Part shown: positions 24,974 through 32,542 of the stretch, in pieces
Position numbering within the stretch: position 1 is the stretch's first letter
Layout of the letters: every line of letters starts with the position of its first letter
DNA from: an uncultured Eubacterium sp.
GTDB taxonomy: Bacteria > Bacillota > Clostridia > Lachnospirales > Lachnospiraceae
Reading direction: 5' to 3'
Assembly (NCBI GenBank): GCA_910577295.1
Contig: CAJTLS010000003.1
Location: forward strand, 9,630 to 73,629
Length of the DNA stretch: 64,000 nt
The notes under the pieces: model-generated
The model's input: only the letters and a program-made list of their open reading frames with translations
What the model was told of the DNA's origin: nothing
The model's database searches: none
Translations under genes and position numbers: made by a program

Positions 24974-25124
24974 CGGGGTTACAAGGATAATTGACCCTTT
25001 TTACAAATGCCGGTGCGTCAACGGACATCAGTACTGGAGCATTACCCCTATAAGCATATGTAGTAAGTGCGGCGGGGAAATGCGCTGCGCTCCGGCAAGC
25101 GAAAAAAAAGAGAACCCGGCGTAA
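24942..25124 (+). CDS. Small zinc-ribbon-like protein (60 aa)
   Basis: ATG 24942 follows GGAGGGTGGAA. Cysteines at YKCRC and ICSKCGG fit a small zinc ribbon. It is rich in Lys/Arg at the N-terminus (MKKQRQKFYSDGVTRI) and ends the group of small genes before the candidate replication origin. It may bind nucleic acid, but this is inferred from the metal motif only. Confidence 0.6.
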   Translation: MKKQRQKFYSDGVTRIIDPFYKCRCVNGHQYWSITPISICSKCGGEMRCAPASEKKENPA

Positions 25125-25143
25125 AGCCGAGTCCTCAAATGAT

Positions 25144-25183
25144 GATATGTTATACACCAAACCTATAATTAGTATAACATATC
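25144..25183. repeat. 12-bp perfect inverted repeat, candidate replication origin hairpin
   Basis: GATATGTTATAC and GTATAACATATC flank a 16-nt A/T-rich loop. There is no T tail and no gene end that needs a terminator at once. It lies 86 bp upstream of an HUH replication initiator gene, a usual place for the initiator's nick site. Confidence 0.55.
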
Positions 25184-25269
25184 GTTCACGAAAAAACAAG
25201 CGAAAATATGGGAAAAATCAACGTTTTTACGCTTGATAAGGATATTATTTTAAGGACAAGGAGAACGAT

Positions 25270-26004
25270 ATGCCATACATCGAAAAAATAACAAGGGCGG
25301 GGCGCAGCGTATTATATGAACGGACATATACCACGCATATCCATCCAAAAGGGATGAAACGTGCAGAAAAGAGCAAAAAAACAACAGAAGCACAGTTGAA
25401 AGTAAATATAAGAAAAGCAGCGAGAGAAATGACAATCCTGATGAATGAGAACTTTAAGGGTGGGGATTACCATGTGACACTGACCTATGACAAACACCAC
25501 CGGCCGGAAGATATAAAAGAAGCGCAGAAAGACCGGAGCCGGTTTATAAAATGTGTCAACCGGAAAAAACGGCAGAACGTGAAATACATCATGGTAACAG
25601 AGGTCGGAACAAGGGGGGCGCTGCATCATCATTTAGTCATACAACAGATACCGGTTGACTGGATAACCAAATCATGGCCGGCTGGTCGGGTTGATATACG
25701 GCCTTTGGATGATACGGGGCAGTACTCAAGACTAGCGGAGTATTTCGCAAAGTACATATTTTCTTTTCGCAAAAAAGGCGGTACCGGAAGAGGGTACACG
25801 AGAAGTAAAAATAATTTGCGCCGGCCGGAGACAAAGATAAGGATTGTAAGAGATAGAGGGTATTTTAGGGAGGAGCCGAGGGAAAAGAAAGGTTACTATC
25901 TGGATAAAGATACAGTAAGGGCAGGGATAAGCGAATTTAGCGGATACAGTTTTTTGAGATACATATTGGTAAAAACGAACAGGGAGGGGAGGGCGTCACC
26001 ATAG
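25270..26004 (+). CDS. HUH-type rolling-circle replication initiator
   Basis: 244 aa, ATG 25270 behind AAGGAG. The three Rep motifs are in order: HVTLTYD (motif 1), RGALHHHLVI (metal-binding H119-x-H121, motif 2) and EYFAKYIF (motif 3, catalytic Tyr 158 or 162 with Lys 161). The enzyme nicks one strand and stays bound to the 5' end through Tyr, leaving a 3' OH primer. In a tailed-phage genome this suggests rolling-circle or sigma-mode replication without phage-coded helicase or polymerase genes, none of which were seen nearby. The C-terminal 60 residues are basic. Confidence 0.82.
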   Translation: MPYIEKITRAGRSVLYERTYTTHIHPKGMKRAEKSKKTTEAQLKVNIRKAAREMTILMNENFKGGDYHVTLTYDKHHRPEDIKEAQKDRSRFIKCVNRKKRQNVKYIMVTEVGTRGALHHHLVIQQIPVDWITKSWPAGRVDIRPLDDTGQYSRLAEYFAKYIFSFRKKGGTGRGYTRSKNNLRRPETKIRIVRDRGYFREEPREKKGYYLDKDTVRAGISEFSGYSFLRYILVKTNREGRASP

Positions 26005-26062
26005 GCGGACAGACAATAAAAATGTGAAGTCAAAATTAAAGTAGAAGTCTGGAGGGATGAAA

Positions 26063-26434
26063 ATGGATGAAAAGATTGTTGCGCTAAGGTATCTGGGAAT
26101 ATTTGGAGATATAAAGCCGAGCGAGTTGGGATATAAAGAGGATTATACATATTTGTACCCTAAAAAAGTTGTCGCCCTAAGGTATTTTGGAATATGTGGA
26201 GACGTAAAGCCGAGCGAGTTGGGATATAAAGAGGCGTATAAGTGCCCCAAATGTAAAGGTAGGGGGCATACCGGGCAAGGGTGGTTTTTAAATGGAAAAT
26301 ACGCATGTAATTTGTGCGGAGGAGCCGGATATACAGAACAGGAATGCAAACCCCAAATAGTACAAGACGGCTGGAAAACAGTAAAAGGAGGAAAAGAATA
26401 TGAACCAAAACAATACAGTGAATATCAAAATTGA
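26063..26434 (+). CDS. Early protein with DnaJ-like zinc fingers and internal duplication (123 aa)
   Basis: ATG 26063 is six bases after GGAGGG; ATG 26057 is too close. The N-terminal half is a tandem duplication with a 31-residue period (VALRYLGIFGDIKPSELGYK and VALRYFGICGDVKPSELGYK). The C-terminal half has two CxxCxGxG units (CPKCKGRGHTG and CNLCGGAGYTE) like the DnaJ zinc domain. It overlaps the ParB-like gene by 35 bp. Role unknown; zinc binding is probable. Confidence 0.7.
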   Translation: MDEKIVALRYLGIFGDIKPSELGYKEDYTYLYPKKVVALRYFGICGDVKPSELGYKEAYKCPKCKGRGHTGQGWFLNGKYACNLCGGAGYTEQECKPQIVQDGWKTVKGGKEYEPKQYSEYQN

Positions 26435-27860
26435 AGATATCTACCCTCATCCGGACAACCCGCGAAAGGATTTGGGTGATTTGTCGGAGTTGGCGGACTC
26501 AATCAAAAAGAAAGGAATAATGCAAAATCTGACAGTTATTAAGGGGCATTTTATTACTGGCGATGAATGGTTGGAAATGGAGAAAGAATACAAAGAAAAA
26601 CCTACGGAGGAACTAAGGAATAAAATGAACACCATCCACAGTGGGGAATGGCTTGAAAGCGGGTATACGCTGATTATCGGACATAGACGGTGCGCAGCGG
26701 CAAAGCAGGCAGGAATCGAAGAGTTACCATGCAAAGTCGTAACCGGAATGAGCAAGAAAGAACAAGTGGCCGTTATGCTTGAGGAAAATATGCAGCGGAA
26801 CGACCTGACAATATGGGAGCAGGCAAACGGATTCCAGATGATGATTGATTTAGGACAAAGCGAAGAGGAAATAGCGGAAAAGACAGGCTTTAGCAAAACA
26901 ACCGTACATCACCGGTTAAATATAGCCAAGCTAAATCAAAAAGAGTTAAAGAAAAAGGAGCAGGATGAAAACTTCCAATTGTCACTAAAGGATTTGTACG
27001 AATTGGAAAAAGTAAAAAATATCCGGACACGGAATAAAATTCTGCGGGAGGCTTTTAATTCGCAAAATTTAGCAAGCAGAGCCAAAAGCGCAGCAGCAGA
27101 GGAGAAGAGAGACGAAAGGGAAAAGACTATCCGAAAGATGCTGGAAGAAAAAGGAGTAAAAAAAGCGCCGAAAGAGGCAAAGAAGAACTATTGGGATGCT
27201 TCAGAGTGGGATACAATACAAAGATACAGTTTGGATGAAAAACCGCCTAAATCAATACGACTGAAAAAAACAGAAGAACAAAAATTTTACGTGAGAAGCT
27301 ACGGATATTTGAATGTAATAACAAAAACAAGAAAAGGAAAAAAGGAGTTGTCACCATACGAGAAGCAAGAACAAGAGTTAAAAGCTAAGAAGAAGAAAAT
27401 CAAAAATATCCTAGCAGAAAGCACAGCCAGAAGAAAGAGACTGATTGAGGATATTATCGCAGGGAAAGCAGACAAAGTAAAAGACGAGACGGGGGAGATA
27501 AATTTAATATGGCAGGCAATGTTACAGATGGATACATGCCTTTTTAAGAGGAGATTGATACGATTTTTTATTGAAAAAGATGAATATAAGGCAACGGATG
27601 AGGAAAAAAAGGCGGCGCAGGAAAAAATAGATAAAATCGGTACATTATCCCATCAGATGTTGATTTTTATGCATACAGAAATGACGCAAATAACCGAGCT
27701 GATTAATTATAAATCAGAATTTAATCAGGAGAGAGGGGAAGCTTTGCTGCAAGGGTATAAGGCGCTGGAGCCGTATGGGTGGTACTTTGCGACGGAGGAA
27801 GAAAAAAGCATTTTGGACGGAACAAATGAAATGTATAAAAAGGAGGAGGCAGCAGAATGA
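26400..27860 (+). CDS. ParB/Spo0J-like protein with N-terminal ParB nuclease-type domain
   Basis: 486 aa, ATG 26400 behind GGAGGAAAAG. The ParB N-domain is typical: IKIEDIYPHPDNPRKDLGDL, IKKKGIMQNLTV, then IIGHRRCAAAKQAG. It is followed by an HTH (EEEIAEKTGFSKTTVHHRL, about residue 160) and a long charged region. There is an insertion between the first and second ParB motifs relative to short family members. Such proteins appear in many prophages, where they act in replication, partition or transcription. The exact role here is open. No ParA is present. Confidence 0.85.
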   Translation: MNQNNTVNIKIEDIYPHPDNPRKDLGDLSELADSIKKKGIMQNLTVIKGHFITGDEWLEMEKEYKEKPTEELRNKMNTIHSGEWLESGYTLIIGHRRCAAAKQAGIEELPCKVVTGMSKKEQVAVMLEENMQRNDLTIWEQANGFQMMIDLGQSEEEIAEKTGFSKTTVHHRLNIAKLNQKELKKKEQDENFQLSLKDLYELEKVKNIRTRNKILREAFNSQNLASRAKSAAAEEKRDEREKTIRKMLEEKGVKKAPKEAKKNYWDASEWDTIQRYSLDEKPPKSIRLKKTEEQKFYVRSYGYLNVITKTRKGKKELSPYEKQEQELKAKKKKIKNILAESTARRKRLIEDIIAGKADKVKDETGEINLIWQAMLQMDTCLFKRRLIRFFIEKDEYKATDEEKKAAQEKIDKIGTLSHQMLIFMHTEMTQITELINYKSEFNQERGEALLQGYKALEPYGWYFATEEEKSILDGTNEMYKKEEAAE

Positions 27861-28030
27861 AAGAGAATGAAGCGATAAGAATATTAGGAGACACGACATT
27901 ATGTACACCATTAGGACAAGCTGCTTTTGTAGGTATTGAAGCTATTAAGAAACTCCAGCAATACCGGGCAATCGGCACAGTCGAGGAATGTCGGGAGGCA
28001 ATGAAAAGGCAGAGTGGGAAGAAACTATGA
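27857..28030 (+). CDS. Small protein with IGTVEEC motif (57 aa)
   Basis: ATG 27857 overlaps the ParB-like stop (ATGA). The protein ends in YRAIGTVEECREAMKRQ-type sequence, a motif that recurs twice in the protein encoded at 30145. The N-terminus is helical (MKENEAIRILGDTTLC; then GQAAFVGIEAIKKLQQY). It belongs to a common but uncharacterised set of Lachnospiraceae phage proteins. Confidence 0.6.
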   Translation: MKENEAIRILGDTTLCTPLGQAAFVGIEAIKKLQQYRAIGTVEECREAMKRQSGKKL

Positions 28031-28095
28031 TAGAGAAATGCTTGAAGATGTGCTGAAAGATTATTTATAAGCAGACGTGGGAGGAGGTAAGCAAA

Positions 28096-29229
28096 ATGAC
28101 ATATCGCAAGACATGGCAACTAAAACAAATGCAGTCCTTACCCATACAAGCCAAAATCCAAATGACAAGGCAACGTATAAGGGAATGGATTGATGAATTT
28201 GGCGAAGATGGTGTATATGTCAGTTTTTCGGGTGGAAAAGACAGTACGGTTTTGCTTGATATAGTCAGAAAAGATTATCCAAACATTGAAGCGGTATTTG
28301 TTAATACAGGACTTGAATATCCGTCTGTCAGACAGTTTGCATTGTCAAAAGAGAATGTGACGGAACTTAGACCGAAAATGAATTTCCGTGATGTGATTAT
28401 CAAGTATGGGTATCCGATTATCGGGAAAGAAGTGTCACAAGTGGTTCAAGAGGCACGAATCGGATTAAAGCGTGGTGATGGTTCATATCAGTTCCGCATT
28501 GATAGGATATTAGGCAAAGGGCATTATGCACCGCTTGAAGATGGCACAAAAAGCCAGTTTGATGTGTCTGCATACAAATTTCTGCTCGACGCACCATTTA
28601 ACATTTCTGATAGGTGTTGCAAAACAATGAAAAAAAATCCTGCAAGGAGTTATGAGAGAAAAACAAAGAAGAAAATCATACTTGCGACAATGGCAGAAGA
28701 AAGCAGACTAAGGAGGCAACGGTGGCTAAAATATGGTTGTAATGCTTGGGATGACAAGAAACAGCAATCATCCAATCCCATGTCTTTTTGGACAGAGCAA
28801 GATGTTCTCACATACATACATACATACAACCTTACCATTGCAGACGTGTACGGTCAAGTGGTTGTGAAAAATGATGGTGTTGACGGACAGATGAACATAA
28901 ATGACTATTTGGGCGATTATCGGGATTGCCAGTACGAAACAACAGGTTGTAAGAGGACTGGGTGCGTGTTTTGCCTTTTTGGTATTCGGCAGGATTTAGA
29001 ACGAATAACAAGGCTGTCCGAGCAAGAGCCAAAGCTGTGCGATTATGTCATGCGTGGAGGCGAGTTTTCCGAAAGTGGAATGTGGCAACCGAGTAAAGAC
29101 GGACTTGGCTATTGGTTTGTTCTGGAATGGCTCAATGTACATGGAAATCTGAAAATCGGCATACCGAATAGGGATTACTACATGGACAAGTATTGTGCGG
29201 AGGAAATCAAAAAATATTTGGGTGATTAG
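28096..29229 (+). CDS. Phosphoadenosine phosphosulfate reductase-like PP-loop protein
   Basis: 377 aa, ATG 28096 behind GGGAGGAGG. The PP-loop SGGKDST lies at residues 45-51. Further motifs are VFVNTGLEYPSVR, a SDRCC-type Cys pair (NISDRCCKTMKK), and a C-terminal Cys cluster (TTGCKRTGCVFCLFG) that could hold an Fe-S cluster. The family activates sulfate or other groups through adenylation. Phage members are linked in other systems to nucleobase or DNA sulfur modification, but no Dnd partner genes are present, so the substrate is unknown. It lies among early genes after the ParB-like gene. Confidence 0.85.
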   Translation: MTYRKTWQLKQMQSLPIQAKIQMTRQRIREWIDEFGEDGVYVSFSGGKDSTVLLDIVRKDYPNIEAVFVNTGLEYPSVRQFALSKENVTELRPKMNFRDVIIKYGYPIIGKEVSQVVQEARIGLKRGDGSYQFRIDRILGKGHYAPLEDGTKSQFDVSAYKFLLDAPFNISDRCCKTMKKNPARSYERKTKKKIILATMAEESRLRRQRWLKYGCNAWDDKKQQSSNPMSFWTEQDVLTYIHTYNLTIADVYGQVVVKNDGVDGQMNINDYLGDYRDCQYETTGCKRTGCVFCLFGIRQDLERITRLSEQEPKLCDYVMRGGEFSESGMWQPSKDGLGYWFVLEWLNVHGNLKIGIPNRDYYMDKYCAEEIKKYLGD

Positions 29230-29272
29230 GCATCCAAGAGAACAAATCAGAAAAAGGAGGATGAATAGGACA

Positions 29273-29749
29273 ATGCTAATTTTACAAATCAAAAGAAAGT
29301 GGTTTGACATGATAGTATCTGGAGAAAAGAGAGAGGAGTATCGGGATATTAAGCCGTATTACATATCAAGATTTAGAGACATATCTTATGATAAAAGGCA
29401 CCTTTCCAGCAGGGAATTTTTAGAAAGATTAAAGTATGAAACAAATAGACATAAATTTTATATTTGTTTACGCAATGGCTACAGTGAAAATTCTCCCTCA
29501 TTCGTTGTAAAGTGTACGCTGTCAGTCGGCACAGGAAAGGAAGAATGGGGAGCAGAGAAAGGGAAAGAGTATTTTATATTAACAATACATGAAATTCAAA
29601 CACCAAATTTTATAAATAACTCAATAGAGAGAAAGGATTGCGGAAATTGCGGATTTGATTTGGAAAACAGCCCGCACTACAAATATTGTCCTAATTGTGG
29701 ATTTAAGATATGGAGATTGGAGGATATGAGGAATGAAGAGACTGACTAA
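29273..29749 (+). CDS. ASCH/PUA-like domain protein with C-terminal zinc ribbon
   Basis: ATG 29273 is preferred because ATG 29261 directly abuts AGGAGG. The N-terminal part (LILQIKRKWFDMIVSGEK, with REEYRDIKPYY) matches the ASCH fold, a PUA-like RNA- or modified-base-binding domain. The C-terminus has a CGNCGFDLE...YCPNCGFKIW zinc ribbon. Together with the adjacent PAPS-reductase-like gene this suggests nucleic-acid modification or its recognition, as an inference. Length is about 159 aa. It overlaps the next gene by 17 bp. Confidence 0.72.
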   Translation: MLILQIKRKWFDMIVSGEKREEYRDIKPYYISRFRDISYDKRHLSSREFLERLKYETNRHKFYICLRNGYSENSPSFVVKCTLSVGTGKEEWGAEKGKEYFILTIHEIQTPNFINNSIERKDCGNCGFDLENSPHYKYCPNCGFKIWRLEDMRNEETD

Positions 29750-30158
29750 GAGAATAGGCAAGAGCATAGATTTTTCGGATGATATTGTTTCTAAATATAT
29801 CAAAAGGCACAAAATAGGAGTAAGAGAATTATTTGAAAAACTGGCAGAATACGAGGATTTAGAGGAACAAGGAAAACTGCTGAAACTGCCTTGTGTGGTG
29901 GGCGATGATGTTTGGTATATTTCAGAAAAAGTAGAAAAGCAAGGAAGAAAAAAGATTGAAGTGCCGTTTGTTGACAATGGAACTGTTGATAATATCACTC
30001 TTGGACACATGATGATTCCTAAAATCACTGTATGCAATAAAGAAAATGTATGGACGACATTTGACAGCGTGGAGGATTTTGGAAAAACCGTTTTCCTCAC
30101 ACAACAAGAGGCAGAGCGGGTGTTGGCAGAAATGGAGGAGAAGAATGACGGAAAGTGA
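29733..30158 (+). CDS. Conserved Lachnospiraceae phage hypothetical protein (141 aa)
   Basis: It starts at ATG 29733, inside the previous gene. The layout of a helical head (LFEKLAEYEDLEEQGKLLKL), a VGDDVWYI segment and a closing GKTVFLTQQEAERVLAEM is typical of a recurrent uncharacterised Firmicutes phage family. A nucleic-acid-binding role is sometimes suspected, but nothing diagnostic is present. It is coupled to the next gene by a 14-bp overlap. Confidence 0.65.
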   Translation: MKRLTKRIGKSIDFSDDIVSKYIKRHKIGVRELFEKLAEYEDLEEQGKLLKLPCVVGDDVWYISEKVEKQGRKKIEVPFVDNGTVDNITLGHMMIPKITVCNKENVWTTFDSVEDFGKTVFLTQQEAERVLAEMEEKNDGK

Positions 30159-30585
30159 AGCAATTAGTTGGTTAAAAACACTAAAAAGAATGTATAGAGC
30201 ATATCCAAGCGAAGTAATAAAGGCGTGGGATGTGGCAATTGAAGCATTAAAAGAAGTACAGAAATATCGGGAAATCGGCACTGTTGAGGAATGTCGGGGT
30301 TGCATGGATATTTTAAATAAGGAAGAAGCGGTATTTGAACTTGCAAAAATCGCTGAAGAATGGATTTTGTATCATAAAATCGGCACTGTTGAGGAATGTC
30401 AGGAGGCAAGAGAAAGGCAGAGGGGAAAGAAACCCGTTGAATATGAGGATAAGTATTATGCGTGTCCTGTTTGCAACAATGTTTTGATGTATAAATGGGG
30501 AAAATATACGTCACGACTTAAAGATAAGAAATGCGGATTACCATATTGCCTTTCATGCGGGCAAGCTATCGATTGGTCTGAATAG
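30145..30585 (+). CDS. Phage protein with two IGTVEEC motifs and zinc ribbon (146 aa)
   Basis: ATG 30145 follows GGAGGAG. Two copies of the IGTVEEC motif occur (EIGTVEECRGCMD and KIGTVEECQEARERQ), the second followed by GKKPVEYEDKYYACPVC. A zinc ribbon closes the protein (CPVC then CLSC). The motif also ends the 57-aa protein at 27857, so the two probably arose by module exchange. Function is unknown. Confidence 0.65.
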   Translation: MTESEAISWLKTLKRMYRAYPSEVIKAWDVAIEALKEVQKYREIGTVEECRGCMDILNKEEAVFELAKIAEEWILYHKIGTVEECQEARERQRGKKPVEYEDKYYACPVCNNVLMYKWGKYTSRLKDKKCGLPYCLSCGQAIDWSE

Positions 30586-30622
30586 GTGCGGAAATTTGGA
30601 GAGAAAGAGAGGGGATGGAAAA

Positions 30623-30853
30623 ATGCAACTGTTAGCAAAAAATATGAACCACAAGAAATTAGGCATCAAAGTAGGACAAACATTTGAAATTGTTAAAATA
30701 GACAAAGTAAACCGACAAAAAAGAGTCAAAAAAGCAATAGTAAAAAAGTTGTATCCAAGGCATGCTCTATGTTTAGTAAATGGCAGATTCCGGGAATGTT
30801 TTACATACAACGAGTTAGCATGTCTTGTAAATAAAAAGAATGAACAATCATAA
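30623..30853 (+). CDS. Small basic phage protein (76 aa)
   Basis: ATG 30623 follows GAGAGGGGATGGAAAA. The sequence is basic and beta-rich (KKLGIKVGQTFEIVKI, RVKKAIVKKLYPRHAL) and ends FTYNELACLVNKK. It looks like a small RNA- or DNA-binding fold, but no family is recognised. The next gene begins about 25 bp beyond its stop. Confidence 0.6.
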   Translation: MQLLAKNMNHKKLGIKVGQTFEIVKIDKVNRQKRVKKAIVKKLYPRHALCLVNGRFRECFTYNELACLVNKKNEQS

Positions 30854-30878
30854 TAAAATCAAAAGGGGGATGATAATT

Positions 30879-31523
30879 ATGTTTATCAACACTAGCATAC
30901 TGAAAAAAATGATAAAGAATGCATATGCCGGCGGAGGGGTAAGCGTAGCAAGATTGAGACAAAAATACGTGATTGCGGGCGACTGGTGGTGCATAAGAGT
31001 ACGGGCGGATGCATTTCCGGCCAAGGACAGGGCAGCAGTAATCGAATTTATCTCTGATTTTCCCCAGATTGGGAAGAAGTTTACAGTAAGCGTATCGGAA
31101 GAAAAAAATTATGGAGAATTTAATGCAAGATGGAGAAAGATGGCGGATGAAGAATATGTACAGTCTGTTCCGGACAGCATAGTTTCGCCGATGCCGACGT
31201 GCTTGTTTTTGGAGGGAACGGAAAATATGTGTCGGGTGTGGCAGGAAGAAGATAAAAAAATATTTATCGTACCAGCGCAGGTGGATAATCTTGTCAGCAG
31301 TAAACATATTGACAAAAAAATAGAAATGGAGCCAGATGCACCAATATCAATAATTCCAGAAGCGAAGATGAGCGATGCGCTATACTGGAAAAATAATTGC
31401 TGTGAATTGTGGGTAGCGTGTGCAAGAGGAATTTTAGATAAATTTGATGAAAAGAAAGACCGGGAAAAAGAGGAGGCATTAAAATATACGGACTGGCCGA
31501 AAACATTAAAAGTATTATATTGA
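30879..31523 (+). CDS. Hypothetical early/middle protein (214 aa)
   Basis: ATG 30879 is well spaced from AAAGGGGG; an upstream in-frame ATG at 30840 lacks a site. The protein has an N-terminal VARLRQKYVIAGDWWCIRVR segment and a middle FIVPAQVDNLVSS. No motif identifies it. It is the last protein before the late-regulator gene. Confidence 0.6.
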   Translation: MFINTSILKKMIKNAYAGGGVSVARLRQKYVIAGDWWCIRVRADAFPAKDRAAVIEFISDFPQIGKKFTVSVSEEKNYGEFNARWRKMADEEYVQSVPDSIVSPMPTCLFLEGTENMCRVWQEEDKKIFIVPAQVDNLVSSKHIDKKIEMEPDAPISIIPEAKMSDALYWKNNCCELWVACARGILDKFDEKKDREKEEALKYTDWPKTLKVLY

Positions 31524-31537
31524 TGGGAGGGAACTGC

Positions 31538-31918
31538 GTGGACGTAAATGAGATTATACAAAAGACGGTAGACAGTACGGTTATCAAATTAAAAATGGCA
31601 AAACTGATTAAAGACGATGATTTGTCACCATACGAAAAGACAGTACAAATACTACTAAGCTACAATATGTTAAAAAAGGCCGGCAGCAGTAAGGCAGCAG
31701 CATTAGTAACAAACGTTGACAAAGCACTAGAAACAATGAAGCAGGACCCGTATTACCAAATTATACCAATTATGTACTTTGACGGCAAATCGAGGGAATA
31801 CGCAGCGGAGCAGATGGACGTTAATCCGACAACGATATCACGCAACAAAAAACGTCTGCTATCCCAATTAACGGTACTTTTGTTTTCGGATGAGTACATA
31901 GATAAACTGATATTTTAG
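31538..31918 (+). CDS. ArpU-like late transcription regulator
   Basis: 126 aa from GTG 31538, behind GGGAGGGAA. The C-terminal sigma-region-4-like HTH (GKSREYAAEQMDVNPTTISR, then NKKRLLSQL) and overall size fit the ArpU/RinA/LmaC-type phage activators of late genes. It sits at the end of the early operon, directly before the late operon, as these regulators usually do. Its target is probably the region 31945-32030 upstream of the holin gene. Confidence 0.75.
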   Translation: MDVNEIIQKTVDSTVIKLKMAKLIKDDDLSPYEKTVQILLSYNMLKKAGSSKAAALVTNVDKALETMKQDPYYQIIPIMYFDGKSREYAAEQMDVNPTTISRNKKRLLSQLTVLLFSDEYIDKLIF

Positions 31919-31941
31919 GCGTCTAATGGGGCGCCTTTTTT
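31917..31941 (+). terminator. Terminator at the end of the early operon
   Basis: AGGCG/CGCCT with a 10-nt loop, followed by six or more T. The stem starts inside the ArpU-like stop codon. Confidence 0.7.
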
Positions 31942-31950
31942 AATTTGCGT

Positions 31951-31972
31951 GCCACATCTGCGCCACATGTGC
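31951..31972 (+). repeat. GC-rich 11-bp direct repeat upstream of late genes
   Basis: GCCACATCTGC is followed at once by GCCACATGTGC, and a CACATGTG palindrome sits in the second copy. This is an unusual GC island in AT-rich DNA. It may be the late-activator site or part of a cos region. Confidence 0.45.
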
Positions 31973-32036
31973 GCCCTTGCGTGCATGGTATCTAAATATT
32001 AAGATAAAATCAATAAAAAATTGAGGGGGTGATGAG

Positions 32037-32321
32037 ATGAGTCAAATTACCGGATACATACAAAAAGAGCTGATTATATTGGTTTTTGTTCTTTATTTTG
32101 TCGGGGTTGGACTAAAAAAAATAAAGATTGTACCGGATAACTATATCCCGCTCCTGATAGGGATTGCCGGAATTGCATTAAGCTGCCTATACGTGCTGGG
32201 GATGCAGGGATGGTCCTATAGTTCTGTTTATTCTGGCATTTGTCAAGGGATTTTATGCGCGGGGATGTCGGTGTATGCAAATCAGATTTATAAACAGCTA
32301 AAAAATAAGGGGGATATATGA
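32037..32321 (+). CDS. Phage holin
   Basis: 94 aa, ATG 32037 behind GAGGGGGTGATGAG. Three hydrophobic segments are visible: LIILVFVLYFVGVGL, YIPLLIGIAGIALSCLYVLG and SGICQGILCAGMSVY. The tail is charged. This is the pattern of the Phage_holin_5 type families. It would form membrane holes to release the amidase encoded two genes later. It is the first gene of the late operon, an unusual place for lysis. Confidence 0.85.
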   Translation: MSQITGYIQKELIILVFVLYFVGVGLKKIKIVPDNYIPLLIGIAGIALSCLYVLGMQGWSYSSVYSGICQGILCAGMSVYANQIYKQLKNKGDI

Positions 32322-32542
32322 GAGATACAATTATTGTTGCGGCGATGAGTCTGACCGGTACTCTTTTAGGCTCCTTTGGTGGCATGAGGCTGATGAGCTA
32401 CCGGATTGAGCAGTTAGAAAAAAAGGTAGACAAACACAACAACTTTGCAGAGCGGATACCAGTAATTGAAGCAAAACAAAAAGTAGCAGACCATAGAATA
32501 GATGATTTAGAAAAAGAAAACGCAAGGAGGGAAATGAGTTGA
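32318..32542 (+). CDS. XhlA-like membrane/coiled-coil lysis accessory protein
   Basis: 74 aa. ATG 32318 overlaps the holin stop. A short membrane helix (IIVAAMSLTGTLLGSFGG) is followed by a coiled coil (YRIEQLEKKVDKHNNFAERI, ADHRIDDLEKEN), as in XhlA/haemolysin-type partners of phage holins. It is coupled to the endolysin by a 4-bp overlap. Likely role: anchoring or assisting the holin in lysis. Confidence 0.75.
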   Translation: MRDTIIVAAMSLTGTLLGSFGGMRLMSYRIEQLEKKVDKHNNFAERIPVIEAKQKVADHRIDDLEKENARREMS

